A DNA stretch of 64,000 nt. Source: an uncultured Clostridia bacterium. Its GTDB lineage: Bacteria; Bacillota; Clostridia; Christensenellales; Borkfalkiaceae. Positions 9,975 through 18,483 of this stretch are shown here, in pieces. A program made the translations under genes and the position numbers. The DNA is taken from assembly GCA_934796775.1 (NCBI GenBank), contig CAKVPH010000003.1:77782-141781 (forward strand), read 5' to 3'. How positions within the stretch are numbered: position 1 is the stretch's first letter; the number at the start of each line of letters is the position of its first letter. The notes under the pieces are model-generated. The model did no database searches. It had not been told where the DNA came from and saw nothing but the letters and a program-made list of their open reading frames with translations.

Positions 9975-11837
9975 TTATTTAGTATAATAACTGTAATTTA
10001 CTCTGCCTATAGGCGCACAGTCTCCGTTGACGTAAAGATCGGCTACGTCAAAATCTTTTGTTAAATTATCGGTAACTTTAAAACGGATTCCGTAAGAATT
10101 GCCGCTGATTCCCAAAGCCGATTTTGAGATCTTAATTACCATTACGTTGTCTTTAATTCTGGTCTGACAGTCGCCCGTTTTTTCAAACGACGAGCCGCCT
10201 TTTAGTTTGTCGATACTCGAAACGCCGTTCGCGTAAGCGCGGTTTATTACGTATTCAAGACCGTTCCAGCCGTCGGTTGCGCCTTCCTTACCTATCCAAA
10301 GGTTCATCCAGCGGGTATCGGCTGCCTGTTTTTCGGTTATGTTTTCTTCGGTAGCTATCATAAACCATATATCGTTATCGTCGGAAGCGACGCGTACTTC
10401 GCGTATGTCGTTTCTGCCGGTATCGTTTGTGTATTTTATCGTACCTATTCCGAAATGATCTCTGTGTTCGGTTTCGCCTATAAAATCCGCATAAGACGTT
10501 ATGCCTGCCCAGTTGCCTAAGTTAAACATATCGGTGCCGTTTTTAACGCGGGTTTCGTACGTTCTTTCGGTATGACCGGAGCCTTTGAATTTTCTTACAT
10601 TTTTAACAAGCTGTAAGTAACAATTATCTAAATATCCGTCCACAGACATTTCGATATCGCGCGAAAATTCGGGATCGAAAGTATCAACGTAGTAACCGTA
10701 GTCACTGCCAAGCGACGGATCTGTCGGTTGTTTCTGAGCTATCCATTCGTTCCAACCGGTTACGAATACCAGGTTTATGGAAGAATCTTTCCATACGGTA
10801 TCCCACTGCTCTTCAAAGTTGACGTTTTTAAGTGCGTCGTCTTTATTGTTTACGCCAGTCAGGTGAGAATATCCTCTGCCCCGGTTTGCGTTATAGTATC
10901 TGTTCGCTTTTTCCTGCGTTATAAAGCTCTTAAGCCCGCTTGAAAGCGTTGCGTAGTTATTCGGTGAACAAAGCCCCGAAAGCGAGAAGTTAATACCGCT
11001 GTTTATACCGGGATGCTGAGATACCGAAACGCTTTTTATAACGTATCCGTTGTTATTGTCGGTAAACGTTTCCTGCGGGTATTTAAACGATATCCACGGA
11101 AATTTGTTTGAATCATAGGTTTTTATAGGCCACTGCGCGGCTTTAAAATAAAATCTGTCTTTAACAGCCTGATTGCTTCCGCCGTAGTCGGCAATTATCC
11201 AAGGCTTTGCGCCGTTACCTTTAAACCATACATCGTCGTAGGTATCGCGACGGTAAAAAGCGTTATAAATGCTTTCGGTCATACCTGTAGAGTCGGAGTT
11301 GGTCATAAACATAACCTTAGGCACGTTATAGCCTTTTGAATGATAATCCAAAAGCGTTTTTATAACCGCTCTTGCCGCGGGTTCGTAGTAATCGTTGTTT
11401 GTCGTATCGAAACAGATAAAATCAAGACCTGCGTTTATAAACAATTCAACGTGCTTTTTTACTACCCATTCGTCCTCTACCTGATAAAAACCGTATAACG
11501 GTTCGCCCCAGTAAGTGAATGACGGACTGTAAGGAACTTCGCTGCCGTGAACGGTTTTTTCAACTTTACCGTCTTTTTCAAAGGAATCGACCGTTATATT
11601 TTTTGAAGCCTGACTAAGCCACAAAAAGTAGAAAATTCCCACAACGTTTTCGTTATAGCCGCTTACCTGAGTAAAAGATCTTCCGTAGTCGTCCGTACCT
11701 GCCGTCCTGTAAAAACCCGTTGAAAGGTCTGTTGACGGAGTGTATACGTCGGCTACCGGATCATCCTTTCCGCCGCATGCCGCGGCGGAAAACAATAATA
11801 TCAGTCCGGCAAGCAATGCCGAAATTTTTTTAAACAT
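9975..11837 (-). CDS. GH99/GH71-like lipoprotein, paralogue 2
   Basis: 620 residues with lipobox SAAAC (Cys21). It shares the architecture of the next gene: barrel motifs GIFYFLWLSQ, EPLYGFYQVEDEWVVKKHVE, INAGLDFICFDTTNND and VTGWNEW, then a C-terminal sandwich with RWMNLWIG and a closing DCAPIGRVNYSY that mirrors DSAPMGRLNYAY in its neighbour. The two are tandem duplicates that have diverged strongly in sequence, which suggests different linkage specificities or one catalytic and one binding role. The glycosidase assignment rests on motif recognition only. The upstream neighbour is the solute-binding protein gene. Confidence 0.65.
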   Translation of the reverse strand: MFKKISALLAGLILLFSAAACGGKDDPVADVYTPSTDLSTGFYRTAGTDDYGRSFTQVSGYNENVVGIFYFLWLSQASKNITVDSFEKDGKVEKTVHGSEVPYSPSFTYWGEPLYGFYQVEDEWVVKKHVELFINAGLDFICFDTTNNDYYEPAARAVIKTLLDYHSKGYNVPKVMFMTNSDSTGMTESIYNAFYRRDTYDDVWFKGNGAKPWIIADYGGSNQAVKDRFYFKAAQWPIKTYDSNKFPWISFKYPQETFTDNNNGYVIKSVSVSQHPGINSGINFSLSGLCSPNNYATLSSGLKSFITQEKANRYYNANRGRGYSHLTGVNNKDDALKNVNFEEQWDTVWKDSSINLVFVTGWNEWIAQKQPTDPSLGSDYGYYVDTFDPEFSRDIEMSVDGYLDNCYLQLVKNVRKFKGSGHTERTYETRVKNGTDMFNLGNWAGITSYADFIGETEHRDHFGIGTIKYTNDTGRNDIREVRVASDDNDIWFMIATEENITEKQAADTRWMNLWIGKEGATDGWNGLEYVINRAYANGVSSIDKLKGGSSFEKTGDCQTRIKDNVMVIKISKSALGISGNSYGIRFKVTDNLTKDFDVADLYVNGDCAPIGRVNYSYYTK

Positions 11838-11860
11838 TTTTTTCTCCTGTTCGTTTTTTA

Positions 11861-13660
11861 TTAGTTAGAAGTTGTGAACGGAGAGTTCTTAAGATTTGCG
11901 GTTACCTGAGCAATGTTAGTATAATCGGTTAAAATTAAAGCTTTATTTTTTGCATAGCTTGCAAAACCGCTCTTTATGGTGTTGAATACGGAAGTTCCGG
12001 TTGCGCTCCAGTCTCTTGTCGTGCCTCTGAAATAATCAGAAAGAGTCTGAGCTACGGTTTCGTTTACTTTTTCGTTGGTGTTGCCTATTGTTGCGAGTTC
12101 CATGCCCGATGCTTTACCGAAAATAACGTACGGAGAAGCAGAGCAGTCACCCGAGGTGTTTACAAATCCGGTGCAATCGATAGCTTCGGGGATCTGAACG
12201 TTCTTAACGAGCTGACGCATGGTTATAGGAGCGTTGTTTGATCCTTTGTAAGAAGAATGAATTGCCTGCTGACCTGTGGGCGAGAACAAATATTTAAGGA
12301 AGTCTACCGCTACTTCGTTATCGGAAGCTTTGGTTGATTTTAAAATACCGAGGTTTTCGGCAGGACCGCCGAACGATCTTACGTTATCGGCAACGCCGTC
12401 AAGTTCTGATTCCATAGCGGGCATCAGGAACCATCCGAGTTGGCCGGTTATGGTTTGCGTGTCGGGATATAAAGTCTTTCCGCCGGCTTGTTCAACTTTG
12501 AATGCGTCTCTGTAAGTTCTTACGTAGTCAAGCGCTTCAACGTAGAAGAGCTTCATATCTTTGTAAAGAGTGCTGTTCTTTTCGTAAACGATAGTGGTTT
12601 CGTTAAAACGATGGAAGTTTTCGATATAAGGAGCGTCCGGATCGGAATACTGCAATAAATCGTAAAGATTTTCCATTACTTCGGCATAACGAGCGGATTC
12701 GGGATTGTATCCGGTCTGATTGAAATATAAATCGATAACCTTATTCAAGTTGTAAGTATATTTATCAACTGAATCTACAGACATATCGGTTGCACTGTAC
12801 GTCCAGTCGGAATCAATGCTTTCTATATAGCTGTAATCGCCTTCGGAAGAATGTACTTCGTTAATGAAATCACGATAATATTGATCGAGATACATATTGA
12901 TAAGGTGTGAAACCATATTGAAAGAATCTTCGCCGCAGGAAGATTTTTCGGACGAAAGGCCTAAAGGATTACTAAAGTTTTTTCCTGCTTCTTTAGCCGT
13001 CTTTAAAGCTTTAATAAGCCAGGACCAAGTTAATTTGCTGTTGTCGATAGTGCCGTCTGCTGCAACGATGGGATCGCCGCCCATAACGTCGAGCATAGCT
13101 TTTTTGTTATAGAATACGGCTAAATAGTTGGAAGAATAGCTGAGTCCCGGAATGGTAGCGGAAGAACCCGAAACTTTGGTTCTGTATGCGTCTTCTTCAA
13201 GTCCGTCTTTCCAGCAGGTGTTGCCTTCGATATACGGGTTTGCTTCTTCAAGATATTCGGCAAGGTCAACTATTTTTTCGGTGCCGTAATATTCGGGAAT
13301 AATGGAGGTAGAAACGATGGTGGGTGAACTTATAGTAGAACCTGCCATTGTTTTTACGTTCTGCATGTAGGCGTTGGGGTCCGTTTTGTTGTTGATGATG
13401 ACGGTTATATCCTTACCTTCTTTGTATTTAAGGTCAGAATAAGCGGTTGCTACCGCATTTAACGCGTCTTGTTCTACAATGTTTACAGCCGTGTAAACGG
13501 TAAGCGTTACCGAGTCCTTAGGCGGTTTTGTTCCGCCGCCCGATGATGACGACGAGGACGAAGACGATGACGAATCCGGCTTGGGGGTACATGCGATTGC
13601 GGCAAATACAAAGCTTAATGCAAGTGCAATCGTAAGTAGTTTTGAAAATAAGTTCTTCAT
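11861..13660 (-). CDS. Sugar ABC transporter solute-binding lipoprotein (family 1)
   Basis: 599 residues, longer than the usual 420-550 of family 1 binding proteins. The lipobox is FAAIAC (Cys24), followed by a run of eleven serines and a Gly/Pro linker that holds the ligand-binding domain off the membrane. The mature part has the expected two-lobe features: an N-terminal beta strand VTLTVYTA, a hydrophobic GLSYSSNYLAVFYNKKAM segment, and a late FGGPAENLGILKST with VDFLKYLFSPTGQQAI. It should deliver an oligosaccharide to the two permeases encoded just upstream. Size and context suggest a larger, branched ligand. Confidence 0.85.
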   Translation of the reverse strand: MKNLFSKLLTIALALSFVFAAIACTPKPDSSSSSSSSSSSGGGTKPPKDSVTLTVYTAVNIVEQDALNAVATAYSDLKYKEGKDITVIINNKTDPNAYMQNVKTMAGSTISSPTIVSTSIIPEYYGTEKIVDLAEYLEEANPYIEGNTCWKDGLEEDAYRTKVSGSSATIPGLSYSSNYLAVFYNKKAMLDVMGGDPIVAADGTIDNSKLTWSWLIKALKTAKEAGKNFSNPLGLSSEKSSCGEDSFNMVSHLINMYLDQYYRDFINEVHSSEGDYSYIESIDSDWTYSATDMSVDSVDKYTYNLNKVIDLYFNQTGYNPESARYAEVMENLYDLLQYSDPDAPYIENFHRFNETTIVYEKNSTLYKDMKLFYVEALDYVRTYRDAFKVEQAGGKTLYPDTQTITGQLGWFLMPAMESELDGVADNVRSFGGPAENLGILKSTKASDNEVAVDFLKYLFSPTGQQAIHSSYKGSNNAPITMRQLVKNVQIPEAIDCTGFVNTSGDCSASPYVIFGKASGMELATIGNTNEKVNETVAQTLSDYFRGTTRDWSATGTSVFNTIKSGFASYAKNKALILTDYTNIAQVTANLKNSPFTTSN

Positions 13661-13690
13661 GATTTTTCCTCCTTAATAGAAGATTGTTTT

Positions 13691-14560
13691 TTATAATTTC
13701 ATACCGCCGGCAAAATCGCCGCCGATAAAGAATTTAACGCTTATCGCAGTGGATATTATCAACGGAATACCCGCTACGAGATACATGGCGTATTGTACGC
13801 CCTGCGTAAAATTGACTACCTGATCTTTTAAGTAAGGCATTAACACGCCTTTTTCTATATTGTTCATAAATAGCAGCTGCGGCCACATGTAATCGTTGTA
13901 CATTGCGGCAAATATCGCTATGCCCTGTATCATCATTACGGGGAACGTCAGCGGCAGGCATATGTAAATGAACGAATCGAACGTATTAGCTCCGTCTAAA
14001 GTGCCGGCTTCGTATAGCGCAACGGGCTGCTGCCCCATAAACGTTCTCATTAAAAATACCGAAGCTATCTGGTTACCCGCTATATACGGAAGAATAAGAC
14101 CGAGCCAGTTTTCTTTTAAATTGAGCCAGTTTACGGTAACTATGTACGTGGGCGAAAGAAGTACCGCGCCCGGTACGAGCATGGGGGCTATAAATATAAA
14201 GAATAAAAACGATTTGCCCGCGAACGTCTTTCTTTCAAACAAGAACGCTATATAACAGCTTAAAAATATTACGGCAAAAGTCGATATAAGATCGATTATA
14301 ATCGTATTTAAAAGCGGTTTTGAAAGTACGCTGAACGATTCGACGTAGTTTGAGAAAAACCAACCAGATTTCGGGAACGTCCATATGGGATATTCCGTTA
14401 TATCCTGCGGAGCTTTTACCGACATTATAAACGTGATAAATATCGGCATAAGCGCAAGTATCAACGTTAAACTCACGAATATTACCAAGACGGTCTGCGC
14501 AACAGGTCCGTCTATGCCTTTTCTCCTAACTCTTTTTACTTTTACGGTGTTTTGCATCAT
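13691..14560 (-). CDS. Carbohydrate ABC permease, MalG type
   Basis: 289 residues, six membrane helices, CUT1-family inner subunit. The EAA loop that docks the ATPase is clear: YEAGTLDGANTFDSFIYICLPL (about 190-210). It pairs with the MalF-type protein encoded 17 bases upstream and receives substrate from the downstream binding protein. No MalK/MsmK-type ATPase gene exists in the window, so a shared ATPase encoded elsewhere must energise it, which is common for CUT1 systems in Gram-positive bacteria. The C-terminus ends GGDFAGGMKL, typical of the family. Confidence 0.92.
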   Translation of the reverse strand: MMQNTVKVKRVRRKGIDGPVAQTVLVIFVSLTLILALMPIFITFIMSVKAPQDITEYPIWTFPKSGWFFSNYVESFSVLSKPLLNTIIIDLISTFAVIFLSCYIAFLFERKTFAGKSFLFFIFIAPMLVPGAVLLSPTYIVTVNWLNLKENWLGLILPYIAGNQIASVFLMRTFMGQQPVALYEAGTLDGANTFDSFIYICLPLTFPVMMIQGIAIFAAMYNDYMWPQLLFMNNIEKGVLMPYLKDQVVNFTQGVQYAMYLVAGIPLIISTAISVKFFIGGDFAGGMKL

Positions 14561-14577
14561 AATACTTTCACCTCCCG

Positions 14578-16602
14578 TCAGGATTTATCCGACTGCATTC
14601 TGAAATTGAAGAACGTAGCCACGCTTAAGAACAAGAATATGAGTACGCCCATAACGCTTGCAACGCCGTAATTTGCGTTTACTATCTCTTTATACATGAG
14701 AAGCGCAGGCGTCTTTATTATGCCGTTTACTCCGTGCAAGACGAATATGCTCGTGTAGTTCTGAACGGATGCTATGAACGAAGTTACGAATATGTACTTT
14801 ATCTGCGGGAATATGAGCGGTAAATCGATACTGACTATTCGCCTGAGCCAACCGCAGCCGTCAAGTTTTGCAGCCTCGAAATACGCCTGATTTATGCCGG
14901 ATATCGCGCCGAAGAATATCAGATATGAACCTACCCACGGGAATCCGAACGCAATGAGCGTTCCGACTGCAACCGCGTGCGACGTACTGAATACCCAGTT
15001 TTTTGCAAATTCAGGCACAAATAAACCGATAAATGCGTTAAGCAAGCTGTTTTGCGTTGAGCCGAACACACCGCTGCTCCATACGAGCGTTGTGGCAACG
15101 CCCGGCAATACCCCCGGCAAGAACAGCAATATTCTCGCCCATAAAGAGAATTTTCTGCTCTTTAGCGCGCATATGGCTTCGGCAAGAATTATAGGCGGTA
15201 TTATCGCTTTTAATAAATCCGCTATCAAAAATTCAAGCATGGTAAGCGACGACTGCCAGAACTCAGCCGTGGTTACTACCGCTTTAAAATTATCAAATCC
15301 CACAAACACCGATCTGACGCCCGGTAAATAATCGTAAAACGACAATCCAAGCCCTAAAACGATCGGGATATAATAGAATACCGTAAGAAGCGCAAACGGA
15401 ATAATAAGCGATATGTAAACTAATCTGTATTTGACGAGCGCCGCAAAAAATGCGCGTATTTTTGCGTTTATCTTTTTGCGATAATGCTCTTTAATTCCGA
15501 AACCGAAATATAAAACCGTTAATATAAGCGCAACGTCTAAAAGGATAAAAGGAATTTTTAACCCTTGATATACCGACTTTGTTTTTGCCAACGAAAAACT
15601 GTAATAGATTATTTTCGGATTAGTTATATCCGATTCGTCCCTTAAAACAAAGCCGTCCCGAGTCCACATTATCAGGTTTTCGTTGTCCTGCGCGTTCATG
15701 CTCAGAGTAACGGACATTTTTCTACCGTCGATAACGGCTACCCCGCCGCTGCGCATTTTTGCAACAAAGTCGGCCCCGGTAGAAAATATAAGCGACGAAT
15801 TTAAATCCGTTGCAATCTTTTCGGATTTGGTTTCGCCCGTTTCGGCGTCTATGCGGATTATATTGTTGTTTTCGGTAATTACTACGGGATTTCCGTCCGC
15901 TACCGAAACGGCGGATATAGGTTCGTTTACGTCCTTTATTTCAACGTTTTCGGTTCCGTCATAGCGGTAAACCGAACTTGCCAGAGCATAATACAAAACG
16001 TCGTTTTCGATAGCCGCGCCACCTATTTTTTTAGAGGTTCTTTCCACACTTTCGCGCGAGGTGGTTTCGCTATCGAAAAGATATATTCTTTTTTTAGAGG
16101 AACGATCGTTAAATTCGCCCCTTAAATAAATTTTGCTGCCGTCTGAGTTTAATAACAGCTGAGTATTTCTTACGTTACCGTCAAACGTGTAGCCCGTTTT
16201 ATATACCGTATATTTATCGGCGGATAAAACTTCGTCGGAAGAATTTATCGCATCGGCTGTTGAAAACCTTACTACGTTTCCGTTTGCGTAAGCGACGTAA
16301 ACGTATCCGTCGGACGCAATAATATCGTAAACGGCAACGTTAAAAATTTTACCGACATTCCAGATATGCTCCCCCGTCTTTCTTTCGGCAAAGACTTCGC
16401 CGTCCTGCGTACCCGATATAACAAATTCGTCGTCGGTGAACATCTTTGTGATTAAATAATCTTTTAAATCTCCGCCGAGCGAACTGGTTTTGTTTTCAAA
16501 CGCAAAAGCATACGCCGTAAAAAACACCGAAACGCAAAAGCATATGCACGCAAAAACGGTTGCTGATAAAAATATTTTTTTGGTTTTTAAAGTTTTTTCC
16601 AT
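14578..16602 (-). CDS. Carbohydrate ABC permease, MalF type, with large extracytoplasmic N-terminal domain
   Basis: 674 residues, more than twice the usual 290-320. A first membrane segment (about residues 10-32) is followed by about 310 extracytoplasmic residues with repeated beta-strand units (for example YIIASDGYVYVAYANGNVVRF and a second VIDGRKMSVTLSM) that resemble a PQQ/WD-like beta-propeller. Residues about 345-366 return to the membrane. From about 395 the standard six-helix permease follows, with the EAA loop EAAKLDGCGWLRRIVSIDLP. E. coli MalF has a periplasmic insertion (P2) that contacts MalE, but in a different place. Here the domain may dock the binding protein or bind glycan. 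Confidence 0.85.
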   Translation of the reverse strand: MEKTLKTKKIFLSATVFACICFCVSVFFTAYAFAFENKTSSLGGDLKDYLITKMFTDDEFVISGTQDGEVFAERKTGEHIWNVGKIFNVAVYDIIASDGYVYVAYANGNVVRFSTADAINSSDEVLSADKYTVYKTGYTFDGNVRNTQLLLNSDGSKIYLRGEFNDRSSKKRIYLFDSETTSRESVERTSKKIGGAAIENDVLYYALASSVYRYDGTENVEIKDVNEPISAVSVADGNPVVITENNNIIRIDAETGETKSEKIATDLNSSLIFSTGADFVAKMRSGGVAVIDGRKMSVTLSMNAQDNENLIMWTRDGFVLRDESDITNPKIIYYSFSLAKTKSVYQGLKIPFILLDVALILTVLYFGFGIKEHYRKKINAKIRAFFAALVKYRLVYISLIIPFALLTVFYYIPIVLGLGLSFYDYLPGVRSVFVGFDNFKAVVTTAEFWQSSLTMLEFLIADLLKAIIPPIILAEAICALKSRKFSLWARILLFLPGVLPGVATTLVWSSGVFGSTQNSLLNAFIGLFVPEFAKNWVFSTSHAVAVGTLIAFGFPWVGSYLIFFGAISGINQAYFEAAKLDGCGWLRRIVSIDLPLIFPQIKYIFVTSFIASVQNYTSIFVLHGVNGIIKTPALLMYKEIVNANYGVASVMGVLIFLFLSVATFFNFRMQSDKS

Positions 16603-16629
16603 ACTGCTCCGCAGGTCTGTTAGTGGGAA

Positions 16630-16671
16630 TTTAGCGTTGTTAAAAACAACGCTAAAGGGATATCCCTTTAG
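16630..16671 (-). promoter_or_regulatory. Two overlapping perfect palindromes in the permease-operon leader
   Basis: Positions 16630-16656 form a 12-bp perfect stem (TTTAGCGTTGTT / AACAACGCTAAA) with a 3-base loop. Positions 16652-16671 are a 20-bp perfect palindrome, CTAAAGGGATATCCCTTTAG. They share CTAAA, so in RNA they are mutually exclusive. A further CCCTTTA copy lies at 16674-16680. They could be an operator, an attenuator or both. Confidence 0.5.
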
Positions 16672-16697
16672 AACCCTTTATTCGATTTTTTCGGCTT

Positions 16698-16725
16698 ATT
16701 CTACCTTTTTTGAGTTTTTTGTCGA
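16698..16725 (-). promoter_or_regulatory. Candidate promoter of the glycan ABC operon
   Basis: On the minus strand TCGACA (16725-16720) and TAGAAT (16703-16698) are 16 bases apart. The transcript would start near 16690, putting the two palindromes in an untranslated leader of about 90 bases before the permease ATG. Confidence 0.4.
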
Positions 16726-16748
16726 CTAAATTTTTGTCGGTTTATAAG

Positions 16749-17735
16749 TCAATTCGCGCTCTTTCTTGCTATGAGCGACGAAACTATTTTCTGCGGCTTT
16801 CCGCTTTTACCTAAAATATATCTTGCATACTGCTTGGCTTCGACGTCTATAAAAGAATCTATAGTCGTAAGCGCGGGCACCGAAAACTGACCGAGCGAAA
16901 TATTATCGAACCCTACGACGAAAACGTTTTCGCCTACTTTGTAGCCGCTTTCACGCAAAGCCTTCATTGCGCCGATTGCCATCATGTCGTTAAGACAGAA
17001 CAGTCCTTCCACCTTTTTGCCGCTTTCGGTAAGTTTTTTTATAGCCGCATAGCCTTCGGCAAGCGCGGGATTTTCGGGGTAATTTCCCCAAATAAGCGTA
17101 TCTTCGGGCATTTTTTCGCCGTAACCTTTCATTATTGCGATATAGGAAGAAATACGTCCGTCGTCTAAAAAACTTTTATCCGTTCCGCATAGAAATTTAA
17201 AATCGCAAACGCCTTTTAGTTTCATCGATTCAAAAGCCTGACGCATAGCCACGGAATAATCAATGTTTATCTTTACCGGATCTTCGTTTATGCCCGGATG
17301 TATTACTTTTATGTTGGCGCAATCCGTTTTTTTAAGGTATTCTTCCGTAAAAGGAGTAAATGCAAGATTTATTATAGCCGATACCCTGTTCTGAATTATT
17401 TTATCCAAGATCTTTGAAAAATTGTTTTCGTTTACAAGGTATATCGATATAGTATAATCGCAATCTTCAAAAGCCGTTACCATTCTGTTGAACATTTCAA
17501 GATAATAATAGTTCGACATATCCGGAACAAGCATGGCTACAAAATTGCTGTTTTTATTAGAACTTACGTTCATGGCGAGCTTATTAGGCGTATACCCAAG
17601 CTCCGCTATAACGTCAAGAACCTTTTTTCTTGTTTCTTCAGATACGGACTCGGAATCGCTTAAAACCCTCGTTACCGTGGTTTTTGAAACTCCTGCTATT
17701 TCCGCAATAGATTTTCTGCTTATATTCTTTTCCAT
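16749..17735 (-). CDS. LacI-family transcriptional regulator
   Basis: 328 residues from the ATG at 17735, preceded by GAAGG; the longer frame beginning at 17819 is upstream leader that overlaps an operator. Residues 4-25 are a LacI helix-turn-helix (SRKSIAEIAGVSKTTVTRVL), then the hinge (ELGYTPNKLAMNVSS) and a periplasmic-binding-protein fold for the effector, with the family's MMAIGAMKALRESG and GFDNISLGQFSVPALTTI signatures. It lies directly upstream of, and in line with, the glycan ABC genes, so it most likely represses them and itself until the imported sugar binds. Confidence 0.9.
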   Translation of the reverse strand: MEKNISRKSIAEIAGVSKTTVTRVLSDSESVSEETRKKVLDVIAELGYTPNKLAMNVSSNKNSNFVAMLVPDMSNYYYLEMFNRMVTAFEDCDYTISIYLVNENNFSKILDKIIQNRVSAIINLAFTPFTEEYLKKTDCANIKVIHPGINEDPVKINIDYSVAMRQAFESMKLKGVCDFKFLCGTDKSFLDDGRISSYIAIMKGYGEKMPEDTLIWGNYPENPALAEGYAAIKKLTESGKKVEGLFCLNDMMAIGAMKALRESGYKVGENVFVVGFDNISLGQFSVPALTTIDSFIDVEAKQYARYILGKSGKPQKIVSSLIARKSAN

Positions 17736-17800
17736 GTATGCCTTCTCTTTGCGGTAGTAAAGTGTCGTTTTTTTATTTGACGTCCGCTTTTTATATATTA

Positions 17801-17814
17801 TGTACCCAGGTACA
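17801..17814 (-). promoter_or_regulatory. Candidate LacI-type operator in the regulator's own leader
   Basis: TGTACC-CA-GGTACA, perfect 6-bp arms, lies between the strong promoter at 17889-17917 and the regulator's ATG, as expected for autorepression. No second copy was seen upstream of the permease gene. Confidence 0.5.
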
Positions 17815-17888
17815 AGCATTAAAAAAATATAAAGGAAAATAAACGGTGTTTTTTATAAACATTGCACTACTTTCCTTTCATCGATTAA

Positions 17889-17917
17889 ATTATATCATAG
17901 TAATTAAAGCTTGTCAA
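17889..17917 (-). promoter_or_regulatory. Consensus promoter of the LacI-type regulator
   Basis: On the minus strand TTGACA (17917-17912), 17 bases, then TATAAT (17894-17889). This is a perfect sigma-A promoter, giving a leader of about 147 bases. Confidence 0.85.
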
Positions 17918-18119
17918 TAGGTATTTTTAAAATTTTTTTATGACTTTTTAAAAGAATTTTTTAAGAAACAAAATACATGTATGGCAAGTTTAATAATCAA
18001 TTTTGTGTATTATTGTAAAGTAAACAGCTAAAAATAAGCCGATTTTTGCATAATTTGTAAAAATCGACGTTTTTCGCTAAAATTTTCGCAAGAAAAAAAT
18101 TTTTGCAAAGTCGTTCAGA
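17918..18119. other. AT-rich intergenic region with small stem-loops
   Basis: I see no gene in this part of the 439-base gap between the LacI regulator and the small protein gene at 18175. It holds CGATTTTT/AAAAATCG arms around 18040-18066, which on the minus strand are followed by TTATTTTTAG and could be a second terminator of the microcompartment operon. The 74-codon minus-strand frame at 17997-18221 has no ribosome site or recognisable content. Confidence 0.5.
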
Positions 18120-18150
18120 ATATAAAGCTGCCGCAATAATTTGCGACAGC
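18120..18150 (-). terminator. Terminator of the microcompartment operon
   Basis: On the minus strand GCTGTCGCAA and TTGCGGCAGC (10 bp with one G-U) enclose a tetraloop and are followed by TTTATATT, 25 bases past the last stop codon of the operon. Confidence 0.6.
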
Positions 18151-18174
18151 CTGATATTCTCTTTTGTTCGCTGA

Positions 18175-18483
18175 TTAAAGCAGCCAGTACGGCATGTCGT
18201 CGCAAACAGAAACGCGTTCAAAACCGTCTTTTTTGCTTGCGCCTACTTTTTCTACCGCTTGTTCAACGGGAGCTTTTTCTAAAGGTTTAACAGCCTTTTC
18301 CGAAGCCGTTGCAGGCGTTTTTACGCTTGCTTTTTTCGCGGTTGAATCGCGTTTTTTTGCTTGAGCTTTAACGGGTTTTTCTTCGGTTAAAACTTCGCTG
18401 TTAAGCATATCGGGAGCGTCTGTTTTTACGTTTGAATAACCGTTGTTTTCCACCCTTTTTATTGCGTTTTTACCTATCGGCAT
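18175..18483 (-). CDS. Small low-complexity protein with C-terminal Trp motif; candidate McdB-like partner
   Basis: 102 residues from the ATG at 18483, which has GGAG 10 bases upstream; an in-frame TTG at 18492 is less likely. It overlaps the ParA-type gene by 14 bases and ends the microcompartment operon. There are three visible parts: a short N-terminal segment MPIGKNAIKRVENNGYSNV, a middle of about 65 residues made mostly of Lys, Ala, Pro, Glu, Thr and Ser that is almost certainly disordered, and a C-terminal FERVSVCDDMPYWLL. I do not recognise a family. A disordered protein paired with a ParA ATPase, ending in a Trp motif, fits the layout of McdB, the adaptor that links McdA to carboxysomes. 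That is inference from layout, not homology. Confidence 0.6.
   Translation of the reverse strand: MPIGKNAIKRVENNGYSNVKTDAPDMLNSEVLTEEKPVKAQAKKRDSTAKKASVKTPATASEKAVKPLEKAPVEQAVEKVGASKKDGFERVSVCDDMPYWLL

Noticed and set aside
11861..13660. Run of serine codons considered as a phase-variable repeat
   Set aside because: The codons in the poly-Ser linker are mixed (TCG, TCC, TCT, TCA), so slippage is unlikely; the same kind of linker occurs in two other lipoproteins here.
16630..16680. Palindromes considered as a CRISPR-like or IS-derived repeat
   Set aside because: Only one occurrence, no spacers, no terminal repeats and no transposase nearby; a regulatory leader is simpler.
17997..18221. 74-codon minus-strand frame downstream of the microcompartment operon
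   Set aside because: No ribosome site, AT-driven composition, and it overlaps the terminator and the end of the small protein gene; no recognisable content.
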